Assembly (NCBI GenBank): GCA_030278955.1
Contig: JAOANR010000005.1
Span: 30,681,849 to 30,745,848, forward strand
DNA: 64,000 bases
Origin: Hygrophila difformis
Lineage: Eukaryota > Streptophyta > Magnoliopsida > Lamiales > Acanthaceae
Reading direction: 5' to 3'
The notes under the pieces are model-generated. The model ran no database searches. It had not been told where the DNA came from and saw only the letters and a program-made list of their open reading frames with translations. A program made the position numbers and the translations under genes. The stretch's first letter is position 1; each line of letters begins with the position of its first letter. Shown here piece after piece: positions 33,830-46,400 of the stretch.

Positions 33830-33847
33830 TCCCCGGCAACGGCGCCA
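33830..33847 (-). other. Primer-site cassette copy inside the LTR
   Basis: The complement of TGGCGCCGTTGCCGGGGA, followed at once by TGAAACTTTTGACGAG, exactly as at the true LTR/primer-site junction. The same copy lies at 49,844-49,861 in the other LTR. Confidence 0.85.
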
Positions 33848-36254
33848 TGAAACTTTTGACGAGTTTCATTACGCCGCCGGGGAGTGAAGAATCGTCTAAA
33901 TACAATTTCCCATTTCATGGCGCTCCCAAGTTATGATCCCGGCAATAGCGCCATGAAGCTTTTGAACTTCTTCCCACTACATGAGTATTTTCTCAAAATG
34001 TTGTTTTTATTTACTCGTGTCACGAAACTGTGCTCCCGAAAGCGCACGGGTCAAAAATTGCAGTAATTTATAGTAAGTACCGGATCGTTCACTGGAGGAT
34101 GTGCGATGGAAGCAGGGCCCACGTCGTCTACTAAGATTTTCCACTCGGTTACTCGTTTCAAGTTTTGCAAGGGTTTCTAACAACTACTTGACATAAATTA
34201 AACCAGATCATGAAAGCAGTAAAAATTATTCTACAAAGCATGGTAAACTAGATCGAAGAAAGCAATTAAATTTATACTATGAAAGCAATATAAAATTATG
34301 CTACACTATCTAGAAAGCAGGTTAAATATGACAGGAGGGACAGGGAGGAAATAATAAAGATTGGACAAGATTCAGATGAAACACAATTAAACTTCCATTT
34401 TTAATACACAGATCTTAGCTTGGGATAATCCTCTAGTTAGCTAACTCTCATGCTTTCTACACCATGTTCCCTTTAACAGACAGGTACTTATGGTGAGAAT
34501 TTACATGCCCTTAAGACAACAATTTCTAAGATACCACAGACTCTCAACTGCCCTCACATGGCCATGCTAAGGCATATTATTCATCTGTGGTGGATAAGCA
34601 ACACCTAACATATCATTAGTTGACATGCCAAGTACTCCTATCATTCCCCCATGTCACACCCAAAGTTTCAAATCAAGCCTCAAACCATTCCATAACTCTC
34701 AAACCTTTTAACAGATGGACAGCCCCTAATTCTTCCGAGTGACCTCTATGAAAGTATTTAAAAGGAAAGCAGTAAAGAAAGCTGTAAAGAAAGCATTTAA
34801 ATCTATCACTCGGAATCGTTAAAAACGTCTCTTTCCGTTAGTATAAAAGAGCCCCTGGTCTTGGTGACCAGATGCAGATCAAGAACCCCCGAGATATCAA
34901 TAAGCCACAGGACTTACAACATCTGGGTAGTTATGAGATACAAACTAAATGAAACAGATCCACAAGTGAACCTATTCCGGATGTACTCACTCAAGACTCA
35001 ATTCTAGACTTTGGCAGAAGAAGATAGTAGTCGAAGGAATACTCGACCTTACCTTATAAATTCACCAAGGCCTATATGTTGTTCCTCCAATATTATTTAT
35101 CACTTCTCATCTACACCCAAGTGGATATTGATTTAATGCGATATCTAATATCAGATTTCCAACACACAGCAATTTTGAGAAGCAAATGAATATTTGAAAA
35201 TCATTCCCTAGACTGGTACTAGACTCTCAATTAAAACACAGATCCTTTCAGTCTAGATGAGACCTAGTCGCTGACTCTGCTTCTAAGCTCTCAAAATCAA
35301 TCCCCAGTGGAAGATGAATTAGTCATAACTGTCGAATTTATCCCTTACTCAGATCCGGATTTTATAAAGGAATCTTTGTTGGATATTTATTATGCATCAT
35401 CTGATTTAAATCAAGACTTCTGTGTCCAAGGGGAAGGATCCCCAAAATAGCAATAAGACCAGAACATCTATATAATAGTATCATGCATACAAGTATATGA
35501 GAAGGAAAATAAAATACCCCAAAATATATGGCGGGGTTAGACAGAATGCGAAACACAAAAGTGAATTAGCCTGAGATGAGAAGAATTTGGCTAAAAGAGT
35601 GCCAGAGATAGTTGGGGTTTTCCAGACTGCAAACATCTGCTGTCCGGTTCCCAATTATCCAAGATGAATGGTTTTAGACAAAAAGAATTCCAAACAACGG
35701 TGACCGCCGTCATTTAGTTTTCTTTTGTCTGTGAATGGAAGAAAAACCCACATATTTCTTGCTGTAATATTTCTCAACTGATGTTGGTCGTCATCAGTTG
35801 ATACTATTGCAACTTGAATTCAGGTTGAGCAATTAAGATAAAGAAAATTAAAACTATATCTGATTAGGAGTTGGCTGAGTGACTAATCGAAACTCTTAGT
35901 GAAGAGAACGCTCGCCGAAGCTTCCACCAACCACTAACCAGATCATGCAAAATAACAGATAATGATTAACACACAGAAGACGGGTTAGTCGATATCCCTG
36001 TGAGAGGACCTTTCACCAACATTTATCTGTGGTGTTCCTCATTATCCGTTCATACACGCAATGAAAGAGAAAATAGGAAAGTAAGAAAATATTTTTGGTA
36101 TTGTGTGGGTGTTAAGCACACAATAATTGGACACTAATGGGTTGAGATGTGTAATGGATAGAATTCAGATGAATTGGGCCTAGGCCCAATACACCCATGC
36201 AACTTACACAACTCATGAAAGAAAATATTTTTGGAGTTTCCAAAATAGAAGGGA

Positions 36255-36725
36255 TGGTTCAATTCGAATTATTGGGGTAATTCGAATTGAGAATGCATGA
36301 AGGATGAAGTATTACTTACTCAATTGATCATTGCTAGAAATTGGAGCATCACCCAATTCGAATTATTGGCCAATTCGAATTAATTCGAATTGGACAATTC
36401 GAATTGGCGAAGTTCCTTTCTTTGCTCGAATTGACTAAGGTATTTACCTCAAAGGGAGGGTGAGTTCGAATTATACAGCAATTCGAATTAATTCGAATTG
36501 CAACAATTCGAATTGGTAGAGGATGGAAAATAAACTAAGGCATGAATGTGTGGCAATGGATACAATGTGGTTTTTAACCCAATTCGAATTATTGAGCAGT
36601 TCGAATTAACTCGAATGGCATAATTCGAATTGGTTGAAAACCACATGAAGAGAATAGTTTGGGTATGCAATTCGAATTTCCCTTAGCAATTCGAATTAAT
36701 TCGAACTGCCTCAATTCGAATCACA
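36255..36725. repeat. AATTCGAATT palindrome array (3' LTR, array 1)
   Basis: Dispersed copies of AATTCGAATT, many paired as AATTCGAATTAATTCGAATT, separated by 10-90 bases of unrelated sequence. Mirrored at 52,269-52,736 in the other LTR. Confidence 0.9.
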
Positions 36726-37658
36726 TATTTTCAAACACAATTTTTGTTCTCACAAGTATGGGTTAGGTGAACACTGTACTGTAATGATGGGTTTAGATTT
36801 ACTAAATCCCTCATCTCACATCAGTGTCATTTCACAGCCACCCTAGTGAGATTTTCAAGAAATAAACAAATACATGTCTAGTGGGTATTGGCCAGATTCA
36901 AACCCTGTTTCTACAAACAAGAAATCAGAGATCAAAGAGCCTAAAACATCTAGTTATCTAAGAACTACATGAGTAAACTAAGAACACACAAGTTATCTAA
37001 GGTAGCACGAAATGAGATTAAGGCAGGAAGAATAAAATTAAAACACAAATTAACACAGACATTAAAAACATCTAAAACCTAAGAACACTTATTTGAAGCT
37101 CTAAGGCACTAAATCAAGCCAAAAACCCAACAAGCATGCATTTATTAAGTTTGAATGTCAACTAGGACATAATAAATGCAACCTAGTTGAAACAAACAAA
37201 CACACTAAGCATTAATTTCTAGGGAAAGCATTAAAGAGTGCCAAAACAAATGGATAAAACCATTTCTGGAAATTTTCCTTGTATTGACACTTGAAAGCAA
37301 AATAAGAACCCAACACCATCATTAGCTTGAAGGTAGGGTTTATTCTAACTAGAAAGCATGTAAACATATGGAAAATGGCTACTCTAAGGGTTACACAAAC
37401 TGCTTCTATACTAAACTAAGATTACAGCATGTAAAGATTAAAATACTTGCAAGAAAAATAAACTAAACTAATCTAAACTACCTACCTAACCCTTAAGGGG
37501 TGTGGAACCTCCTGCTGTTCTTTTTGTCCCAAGCTGCCTTTTGGTTAAAATTCTTGATCCCTTGATTCTGTTGTGGAAGGTCTGCTTTTATAGACAATCT
37601 TCAAAACCCTAGGCCCACCAGTGTTGTGCACAGCTTTCTTTGGATGAATTGTTGAGTG

Positions 37659-38061
37659 AAGTTCGAATTATCTCAACCAATTCGAATTAATTCGAATTGT
37701 GAGATCTCTTCCTTGAGCTGGGATTTTGGCCTTCAGTAGTCAATTCGAATTGTTGTGAATAATTCGAATTGATCTTTTCTCGAATTGGATGAGGGTTTCT
37801 GCTTGGCTCATTGCACTTTGTTGGCAATTCGAATTGTTTGTGCCAATTCGAATTAATTCGAACTTGGACAATTCGAATTGCATCTTCTTCTTGCCTTTGG
37901 GTTTCTTCTCTCTTCATTCCCTAATTCGAATTAATTCGAACTTGAATAATTCGAACTAGCCTTCTGCATCCCTTCCAACAGTTAACCATTTCTTGTTCTC
38001 TTTAGCAATTCGAATTGTTGTGCAATTCGAATTAATTCGAATTGCTCGCAATTCGAATTGT
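37659..38061. repeat. AATTCGAATT palindrome array (3' LTR, array 2)
   Basis: As array 1. Located ~335 bases inside the transcription-sense start of the LTR. Mirrored at 53,673-54,075. Confidence 0.9.
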
Positions 38062-38394
38062 GCTTCAATCACTTAACCAAATTTTCAGTTGTGGGATTTT
38101 CAATCTTTTTCCCATCTTTTTGGATTTTTGTGGGCTCTTTTATTCTTTTGCCCATCTTTTCATTCCTTTTTCTTTTCTTTTTCCTTTTTTCATGTTTTTG
38201 GATTTTTCTAACACAAATGCAATTAAAATTGCATATTTTGTGTCTTTTTATTACCGGCTCAATGTTTTTACAAACTCGCATTAATCTGTCAAATTCAACT
38301 GCTTTCTTATTGAAATAAGATGGAATCACGATCAAAATGTCCGTCTCAGACACGGAAATGGATTGGAAATAATGGACAATTTTGGCCATTATCA

Positions 38395-38411
38395 ACATCC
38401 TCACATTTAAT
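38395..38411 (-). other. Polypurine tract at the 3' LTR
   Basis: On the minus strand ATTAAATGTGAGGATGT directly precedes the LTR start TGATAATGG. This is the expected site for plus-strand priming. A near-identical copy is at 43,342-43,356. Confidence 0.75.
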
Positions 38412-40136
38412 ACTGATCGTCCCCGAGCAGTCAGAGTCAGTGCTCCTAGGAGCTTGGACTCTGCATATTCAATCCATTTGCGTGGCCTCAGAAATTTCAT
38501 TCTTTTTATATTGGGATAAGACAATCAAAATTACAAGTATTAAACTCTCTTGGTTGCAGTGTTTAATGGAATGATACTTCTCACTTGAGTGAACACACAA
38601 GTCAATCATTATTGTTAATTCTTCTTGAATATGTGTTTAGAAAATCACATTGGCTTAATTCTTGAATTTAGGCATGACATGAATCATTGATCAATCAAAG
38701 CAGAGCCTCACGTATAGTAGAATCGGAAAGTTCACTCACTCTCAAGATTGGCTTTTATCATTAACGCTCAAGATCGAATTCAATTAAATTCTCCCATAAG
38801 CTTGCAACTGGACCAACTCGCCACCGGCTCATTTCCTCAAATCGAGATCCCGAGGTCTTATTCAAGGTTGTAACGGGGCATACGGTTGTAACGTTTGGTA
38901 GGAAAAGGGATTATTGGGCTAAAAAGTGACATGACACCATCCCACCATAACTTGGCATGTTGCAGAATCTATAATCATCATCATTTCTATCTTTCTTTTG
39001 TTTTTCTTTCTTTTTCTATTGCATGACATTAGACTTTGTCTAATTCGCTTTGTCATTTGCAATTTATTCTTGTTGAATAGATCTCAACTTCTCTCTTTTT
39101 TTTTTTTTTTAAATCGGTTTATAGCACACCGATGGATACATATTTGATGATCAAAAATTACAATGCCTTGATGGGATGGCTTATGTACGCTTGGGTTTGA
39201 TTTTCTTGGTCTTTTTGTAGGGCTGGGAATAATATAGTGGTTTCAAAGAAAAACTTAGGCTTAAAGGCTCAGATTGGTTGATCCTAAAGGGAAAATGTTT
39301 TTGGGTTTGGAATTCAAACGAAAGCCAAAATTTTGGGTTTTTCTAAGTGCCTCGATCATATGCTCGATTTCGGGAATATGGCAGGGTCTTGAATCGGTCC
39401 CAATTGCAAGTTCTAGTGCCCTTTAATCGAATTGATTCACACAATCAAAGAAGTATTGAGTAAAAATGACTCGGCTCAGATCTCACAAGGGACGGTTTGA
39501 TCATGTCATACATTTATTCTCAAATCTCACCTTTGAAAAATTCTTACAACTTATTCAATCAAATTCTCAACATGAAAGTTTGTTAGTCTTTCAAGTGATC
39601 ATATCATTGGATTTTTATAGCTCAAAACTTCAAGAATTTATGTCATGCATATTTTTAATTGTTTTATCCCAATGTAATAGTCTGAAGATTTCGTCATCAG
39701 CCTAAATTCAACATGTGAATTTAGGTGACAGATTTATGTTTGTTTTATGCCGGTTTGTTTAATTGAAAGCAGTAAAAAGAGACACTGTGAGCATGCAAGC
39801 ATGTCACAGCTTGTTTTTGGCGTGACAGTCACTTATTCATCTTGGACTGTCACACATCTTTTTCAAATAATGGAGAACTCAAGACGAAATTCTCTTGTGG
39901 AAAGCAATAAATGTACGACTGCCCAAAATACGTCGTACACCCATCAAAACAAACAAATTCAAGGTTCGTTATACAGTACACGACCTTAATCACAGCCAAA
40001 CATCAATACAGACAAAGCTGTGCACTTGGATAGGTTAGCGTCAGAGATCAGTCAGAAAGTTACCAAAATACGGTTCCAGTGAGTCCAGTCAAAAGTGAAT
40101 CTCTACAGATTCAGTCCTTCGTCAGCATCTTTCCCT
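38412..40136 (-). other. Athila 3' region after the F-box gene
   Basis: 1.7 kb between the F-box stop codon and the polypurine tract. No coding signature. It contains a short perfect hairpin near 39,700 (CCTAAATTC / GAATTTAGG). It may be the 3' UTR and downstream DNA brought in with the F-box gene. Confidence 0.4.
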
Positions 40137-42285
40137 CTATCCTTGGAAGAAAATTCTGGTCCAATGGACATAATTCGTCAAGCTGCAGGGTACGCAGAAA
40201 TCTACCATGTCATCCTCATCTTCCTCCATTACCCTGGTGCAGTAGACCCTTGGTCCTTGGTCTCCAAACAAGTCGGGTGTCTCCAGGCTATCAGCCAACC
40301 ATGCAAAGACGTTGGTCCCAACGTATTGCATGACGAACCTGCTGGTTATGATCTTGTCGATCATTGACACTCCCTGCTGGACTTGTTCATTGTCCAACCT
40401 GCTGAGCAGCATGTATCCCCAGACAAAGATTGAGGCCTTGTGGTTGTCCTCAATCCCTTCCTTTAGCAGCTCACAAGCCAGAGTCTCGTTTCCTGCTCCG
40501 AATGCCTGGAGGGCTGGGATGAGTTTCAGGTTATAGTTGCCAGCTTCTTCGCATTTGGCCATGAGTGCCTCTTTTTGCGATTCCAACCTCTGCTCCCACA
40601 TCTTGACGATGGTGGTTTCCAGTTCACACCTTCTGTAGACGATGGGAAGATCAGCTGCGTCCCTTAGCTTGGTGCACACTCCTCTGACCCTCCATACTTT
40701 CTTGATGCAATCCTCTCCGATGCGGGAGAGGATTTCTCCTAGGAGCTCTACTGGGAGATCTAGTAGTTGAGTTTCTTCCTCGTGATCTTCGTTTGGTGCT
40801 AGGGGGATGATGTCTCTGAAAAGACATGGAGAGATGATTAGGTCTGAGACCCTCAGCCTAATACCTTCAGCCACTTCGAAATACAGTTCACTTTCTAGCA
40901 CCTGTCTCACTTGAGGCACACTATGAAATTCCAAGTGGTCAGATTATCAAATCTACTCTTATTATAACAAAAATAAGGAAAGCAAGAGAGAGAGAAGGAT
41001 CCTGAATCCTTAGCAATTTTTCTTGGACTATAAATAGTCTAAGGTGTTTTTGGGTGGTCAAAGGACCAAAAAGAGAGAATTTCGTAGGTTATTGAGCCTA
41101 CGAAGGAATTTGATTTTTATCACTTAGACAGTGATTTAAATCATGTGAGGTAGGGAAGATAAGAGATTAATGATGAAAATCGAATGCAAGCAATAAATCA
41201 TACAATTACTAGTATGTATAATGGACCATGACCAAAAATAAGAAATAAAAATAAAAGTAGACATGCATACATACAAAAGGCGATTTTTGGATTTTTATGA
41301 AAAGGTGTTGACTTGTTTATTTAATGAAATTGGGGGTGTAAGTGGTCCCCCATTTGGATTTTGTTTTGGAAAGTGTTTTTTTTTTTTTTTTTTTAATTTT
41401 AAGGAATAAAACAAAACATTCCTTACAAGTATTCCCCACTTGTTCCAAGTTGACACAGATCAAACACTTTAAACAAAAAGAGCAATCTATCATTTTGTCT
41501 TTTTACACATAAATGCCATGCCAAAAGTGTTGGAAAAATTTTGGCATGGTTTCGGCTGTACCATGTGTCCCGGATGTGCAAAAATCAACTTCTAGAGTTG
41601 AGTTTGCAGAATGTGGGCAACATGTACCCGACAAAAGCATTTATTGCCAAAGTATTCATATAATATTATACATGCAAACACTAACAGAAACGAGAACAGT
41701 TGATCCATCTATACTACTGTAATGTACTAATGTCACCAACAAAACTCATGCTTTAAAAACATGAAATTTTGTAGATATTATCAATATGCATTTTCAGTCA
41801 TCATCACCAATTATCTATTGAAAAACAACACAGTGGCTGAACCAAGCATGACCACCGTGTTAACCCTATTCACAGATTAGCAAAACACAAACACAGATAA
41901 CACAAATACACACAAAGACACAAATGGCACAACAATACTGCATTATGAACAAAAATCAAATCTTTAAGGGTTTTGAAACCCTCATTTTCAAAATAAAAGA
42001 ATTTCCCTTCACAGAAACACTCGACTCCATCAATGGCAGTTTCACAAAAAGCCCTAAAAAATTTAGGTTCTGCCCTAGTGGTTTTATCCTTATTCCCGAA
42101 CAACCTAACACATTCCGGGCACATTCCGACCATCCCCATCATGAAAAACGAAACACATTCCCTCCCCAACCTCGATTTCGCAAGGAATACGAAGAGACTA
42201 ACTAAAACTGCGAAAACCAAGTGCGACAATGGAAAAGAAGCACTTACCCCCTGCTCCCACTTGGATTAGACGAAGAAGAAGCCAT
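40137..42285 (-). CDS. Captured F-box protein with Sel1-like region (2 exons), in the Athila element
   Basis: Would act as a substrate adaptor of an SCF ubiquitin ligase. Proposed join on the minus strand: exon 1 42,285-42,248 (MASSSSNPSGSR), donor GG|GTAAGTGC; exon 2 40,920-40,137 after acceptor TTTCATAG. Phases fit, giving 273 residues and a ~1.3-kb intron. After an N-terminal stretch (VPQVRQVLESELYFEVAEG) comes the F-box near residues 68-110 (LLDLPVELLGEILSRIGED, VWRVRGVCTKLRDAADLPIV). A helical Sel1/TPR-like region follows (LQAFGAGNETLACELLKEG, ASIFVWGYMLLSRLDNEQ). The C-terminus has spaced Cys (VYCTRV, DFCVPCS). This resembles the plant F-box group of At2g35280/At1g67623. Same sense as gag-pol, in the place where some Athila elements carry an env-like ORF. 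No stop or frameshift seen. The acceptor is the weaker call. Confidence 0.75.
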
Positions 42286-42454
42286 TTCCGAGTGATTTGG
42301 CCGGAGGAAAGCTTGAAATAAGCGACTGGTTTTCGCGAGGGGGAAGGGTTCGCGAGAGAGAAAACACGGGTGTTTTGGAAATGTGAAAAGTGAAAGTGAT
42401 GGAAGTGGGGGGGGGGGGGGGGAACACGGATAAATAAAGGATTTGGAAGGGGAG
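42286..42454 (-). promoter_or_regulatory. Putative promoter/5' UTR of the captured F-box gene
   Basis: Pyrimidine/GC-mixed leader, a 16-C run on the minus strand (42,422-42,407) and a TTTATTTATCC stretch at about 42,428-42,440 as a possible TATA region, before the AATTCGAATT array. This is gene-like 5' architecture, but no element is proven. Confidence 0.35.
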
Positions 42455-43015
42455 TTCGAATTATTGCATCAATTCGAATTAATTCGTATTGATGCTTCCT
42501 GTGAGAGATGCGAGTTATTCAGGCCAATTCGAATTAATTCGAATTGGCTTGAAAAACAGAGAAACCAGACAAGTTCGAGTTACTGAGATCAATTCGAATT
42601 AATTCGAATTGGTTCATAATTCGAACTTGAGAATGTGGGCAAAATCTGCACAAGGCTGAAATGAGCTAATTCGAATTATTCAAGCAATTCGAATTAATTC
42701 GAATTGCTAGAATAACTCGAATTGCTCACTTGCTGAGGAAAATGCCTTGTGCCTGCCAATTCGAATTAGTTAGGCAATTCGAATTAATTCGAATTGCCTT
42801 ATAATTCGAATTGCCTTATAATTCGAATTGCACTACTTGGCCTATATATAAATCCGAAAATTTGTTTGCCTTGGTTGCCAATTCGAATTTTCATGGCAAT
42901 TCGAATTAATTCGAATTGCCTAACTAATTCGAATTAACAGATCCGAGAGTGAAAAATTCCAAGGCAAAATGTCTTATGTGGTATGTTCCAAGCAATTCGA
43001 ATTAATTCGAATTTT
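42455..43015. repeat. AATTCGAATT palindrome array (internal)
   Basis: Same motif as in the LTRs, here between pol and the F-box gene. 42,773-42,798 is a perfect 26-bp palindrome built from two AATTCGAATT units. The array begins ~326 bases after the internal polypurine tract, close to the ~335 bases between the LTR start and LTR array 2. Confidence 0.9.
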
Positions 43016-43341
43016 CTTGAAATGAGAAGTATACCACATTCAAGACTTAGGAAAAATTTTTAGGTTTTTCCAAAAATTATATGAATTCAAAAGCAAACAT
43101 ATCTACACCGAATGAGAATCTAAAACATATTGCTTGCATAAATTAGGTTGGGTTAACAATTTTATTTTATGAATGTATTCTGGATTTTAGATTTCTCTAA
43201 ATTCCAAAATTAACCTCCATTAAATATAATGTTACCCCAACCGGGAACCTAGTTTTTTGGAAGCTTTATCTTTCTATTTGTTGGTTCCTCGAATTCCTGC
43301 AAAACAATTATGAAAAGGTATTAGGTTTTCTCCAAATATCA

Positions 43342-43356
43342 ACATCCTCACATTTA
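43342..43356 (-). other. Second polypurine-tract copy after pol
   Basis: TAAATGTGAGGATGT followed by TGATATTTGG, matching the true tract and LTR start (TGATAATGG) at 38,395. It lies just downstream of the pol stop at 43,458. Confidence 0.65.
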
Positions 43357-43457
43357 GAGTCTTAGTACTCTAAATGTTCACTTGATTTTTGGATACTTTG
43401 TCCCAATAAAATAAATGAAGAAAGTAATAAATAAGTAAGTAAATATATGTATAATAT

Positions 43458-46400
43458 TTATTGAACATAAGTCGGTTCTGTTGTCATCTGAGCTTCTTTT
43501 TCGGGGTCGAACTGCCCAAGATACTCCTTCAGTCTGTGTCCATTCACCACCAGCTCTCCCTTGTCAGTTCGGATCCTGACAGCTCCACTTTCAAACACGT
43601 GCATCACTTCGTATGACCCTTCCCATCTGGATTTAAGCTTTCCGGGGAATAGCTTCAACCTAGAATTAAATAACAAGACATTCTGGCCAACATAGAAGTG
43701 TTTAGATTTAATACGACGATCATGTAACTTCTGGGTCCGCTCTTTATAAATCCTCGAGCTTTCATAAGCTTGCGCACGTATTTCCTCAATTTCATTGAGG
43801 TCCAACTTGCGCTTACTCTGAGCAACTCGGGAGTCAAAATTTAGCATTCGTACGGCCCAGTAAGCCTTATGCTCTAGTTCTACGGGCAAATGACAGGTTT
43901 TTCCGAAGATGAGTCTGTAAGGAGACATCCCAATGGGAGTCTTGAATGCAGTGCGGTATGCCCATAAAGCATCATTGAGCTTACGTGACCAATCTTTGCG
44001 AGTTGTCCCCACAGTGGCCTCGAGTATATGTTTGATTTCGCGGTTAGAGACCTCGACCTGACCACTGGTTTGGGGATGATAAGGCGTGCCGATCTTGTGG
44101 AGAATCCCATTTTTGCTCATAAGATTTGCAAATGCTTTATTAACAAAATGGGTTCCTCCATCTGATATGATCACCCTGGGTACACCAAATCTATTGAAAA
44201 TGTTATTTTTCAAAAATTTGACGACCTGGTTGCCATCATTGGTTGGCAGTGCAACAGCCTCAACCCACTTGGAAACGTAATCGACAGCTACCAAGATGTA
44301 ATGGTTCCCATCAGATGTCGGAAATGGTCCCATGAAGTCAATACCCCATACATCGAAAATCTCGAGAGTGAGAATTCCTTGTTGAGGCATCTCATCCCTC
44401 TTGGAGATATTCCCTAGTCTTTGGCATCTGTCGCAAGCTTTAACAAACGCTTTGCAATCCTCGTAAATGATAGGCCAATAAAAACCGCACTCGAGTACCT
44501 TATGAGCTGTTCGAGTGGGGCCATGGTGACCTCCATATTCCGATTCATGGCATTTTTTAGCGATTTGGTAAGCCTCGTGCTCAGTTACACATCGTCTGAT
44601 AATCGAATCTGCACAATGCTTGAAGAGGTAAGGGTTTTCCCAGAAGTAGTTAACTACATCTCGGTTGAACCTCGCTTTGTGGCCTCTGCTTTGAAATGGT
44701 GGGGTTATTCCGCATGCTAAAAAGTTAGCAATATCGGAAAACCACGGACAAGCTTGATCATGAAGATGCAAGGCAAACAGTTGTTCGTCCGGAAAATTCT
44801 CATTTACGGCTAGCTCATTTTTATCATTTTCTAGTCGAGACAAATGGTCAGCAGCACCATTGTCTCTGCCTTTTCTATCTTTTATTATGATGTTAAATTC
44901 TTGCAACAAAAGTACCCACCTGATTAATCGAGGTTTGGCGTCTTGTTTGCTAAACAAGTATCACATTACCTCGAAAGGCATTGACCAATCGGGTGGTTGC
45001 ACTATTGGAGCGGAAATCAACATTTCTTTGAGCGTGTCAAAGGCTTGAACACACGCTTCATTTATTACAAAAGGGTTTTCTTTACAAAGCAAGTTAGTGA
45101 GCGGCTTGGCAATTTTAGAAAAGTCTTTTATGAATCTCCGGTAGAAACCGGCATGCCCTAAGAAACTCCTAACTGCTTTTATTGAATTAGGCAATGGTAG
45201 GTTTGAGATGACGGAAACCTTAGCTCTGTCGACTTCGATACCTGCGCGCGAGATGCGGTGACCCAACACTATTCCTTCGGTGACCATGAAATGGCACTTC
45301 TCCCAGTTCAAAACTAGGTTGGTGTCCTCACATCTTTTCAAAATTTGTGCAAGATTAGTCAAGCATTCATCAAAAGTATCTCCATACACAGAGAAGTCGT
45401 CCATGAAAACTTCAATGCATTTTTCGATAAATTCTGAGAAAATTGACATCATGCATCTTTGAAATGTGGCAGGCGCATTACAAAGTCCAAAAGGCATGCG
45501 CCTTTATGCAAAAGTTCCATATGGACATGTGAACGTGGTCTTGTCGTGATCCTCGCTAGCTATTACAATCTGATTATAGCCAGAATACCCATCCAAAAAG
45601 CAGTAGTACTCCCTTCCGGCCAACCTCTCCAGCATCTGATCAATGAATGGCAAGGGGAAATGGTCCTTCCTGGTAGCGGTATTGAGCTTCCGGTAGTCAA
45701 TGCAAACTCTCCAACCGGTCACTGGACGCGTCGCCACTTCTTCTCCTTGCTCATTAGTCGTTACACAGATCCCCCCACGTTTCGGTACGACCTGCACTGG
45801 GCTAACCCATTTGCTATCAGAGATAGGATAGATGATACCAGCATCTAAGAGCTTGATAACTTCTTTCCTTACCACTTCCTGCATATGGGGGTTCAGACGC
45901 CTTTGTGGTTGCCTTGAGGGCTTATACTCCTCTTCCATTAAAATTCTGTGCATGCAAACAGAGGGGCTTATTCCTTTTATATCAGAAATGGTCCATCCGA
46001 TTGCATGTACATATTTCTTTAGAATGTCTACCAGAGCTTTTTCTTGTTCTTGTGTCAGCGTGGCTGACACAATCACCGGTAATCTTTTATGTTCAGCGAG
46101 AAAAACGTACTTAAGATGATCCGGAAGTATTTTAAGTTCAAGCTCTGGTGGGCATTCAACGGAAGGCAGCAATTTGCGAGAAATGGGTGGAAGAGAGAGA
46201 TTAGATTTACCTTCAGGATCCTGTGTCAGTACAGGATCCATTTCCTCCTCAGCAGTGCTTTCCTCTTCCTCCGGGATGAACTCAACTCCATCGAATTCTT
46301 CAAGGTCCCCAGAGATAGGATCCTCGAAGTGGACAGCGTTGCAGCTCCTTGGTTGCTCTGCACCTTCAGGCTTCAGTACCTGTTTTGAAACTTTGCTCGG

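Larger units (their letters stand above)
33469..38394 (-). repeat. Athila 3' LTR, 4,926 bp
   Basis: Same length as the 5' LTR, with about 14 substitutions seen by eye (mostly C/T or G/A) and no indel. It contains a second copy of the primer-site cassette (33,830-33,847), further copies of TGAAACTTTTGAC near 33,635, and two arrays of AATTCGAATT (36,255-36,725 and 37,659-38,061). Open frames inside, such as the 76-codon one at 37,687-37,917, are translations of the arrays. Nothing coding is recognised. Confidence 0.93.

Noticed and set aside
37687..37917. 76-codon open frame (also at 53,701-53,931)
   Set aside because: It is a translation of the AATTCGAATT array (repeated Asn-Ser-Asn), with no family signature, and is duplicated only because it lies in both LTRs.
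36255..38061. AATTCGAATT clusters as a CRISPR-like array
   Set aside because: Units are self-complementary, spacing is irregular, spacers are not uniform, and the host is a plant nucleus. They are LTR repeats.
41870..42229. 119-codon minus-strand open frame
   Set aside because: Lies wholly in the proposed intron of the captured F-box gene, is Cys/Leu/Val-rich and lacks any domain pattern.
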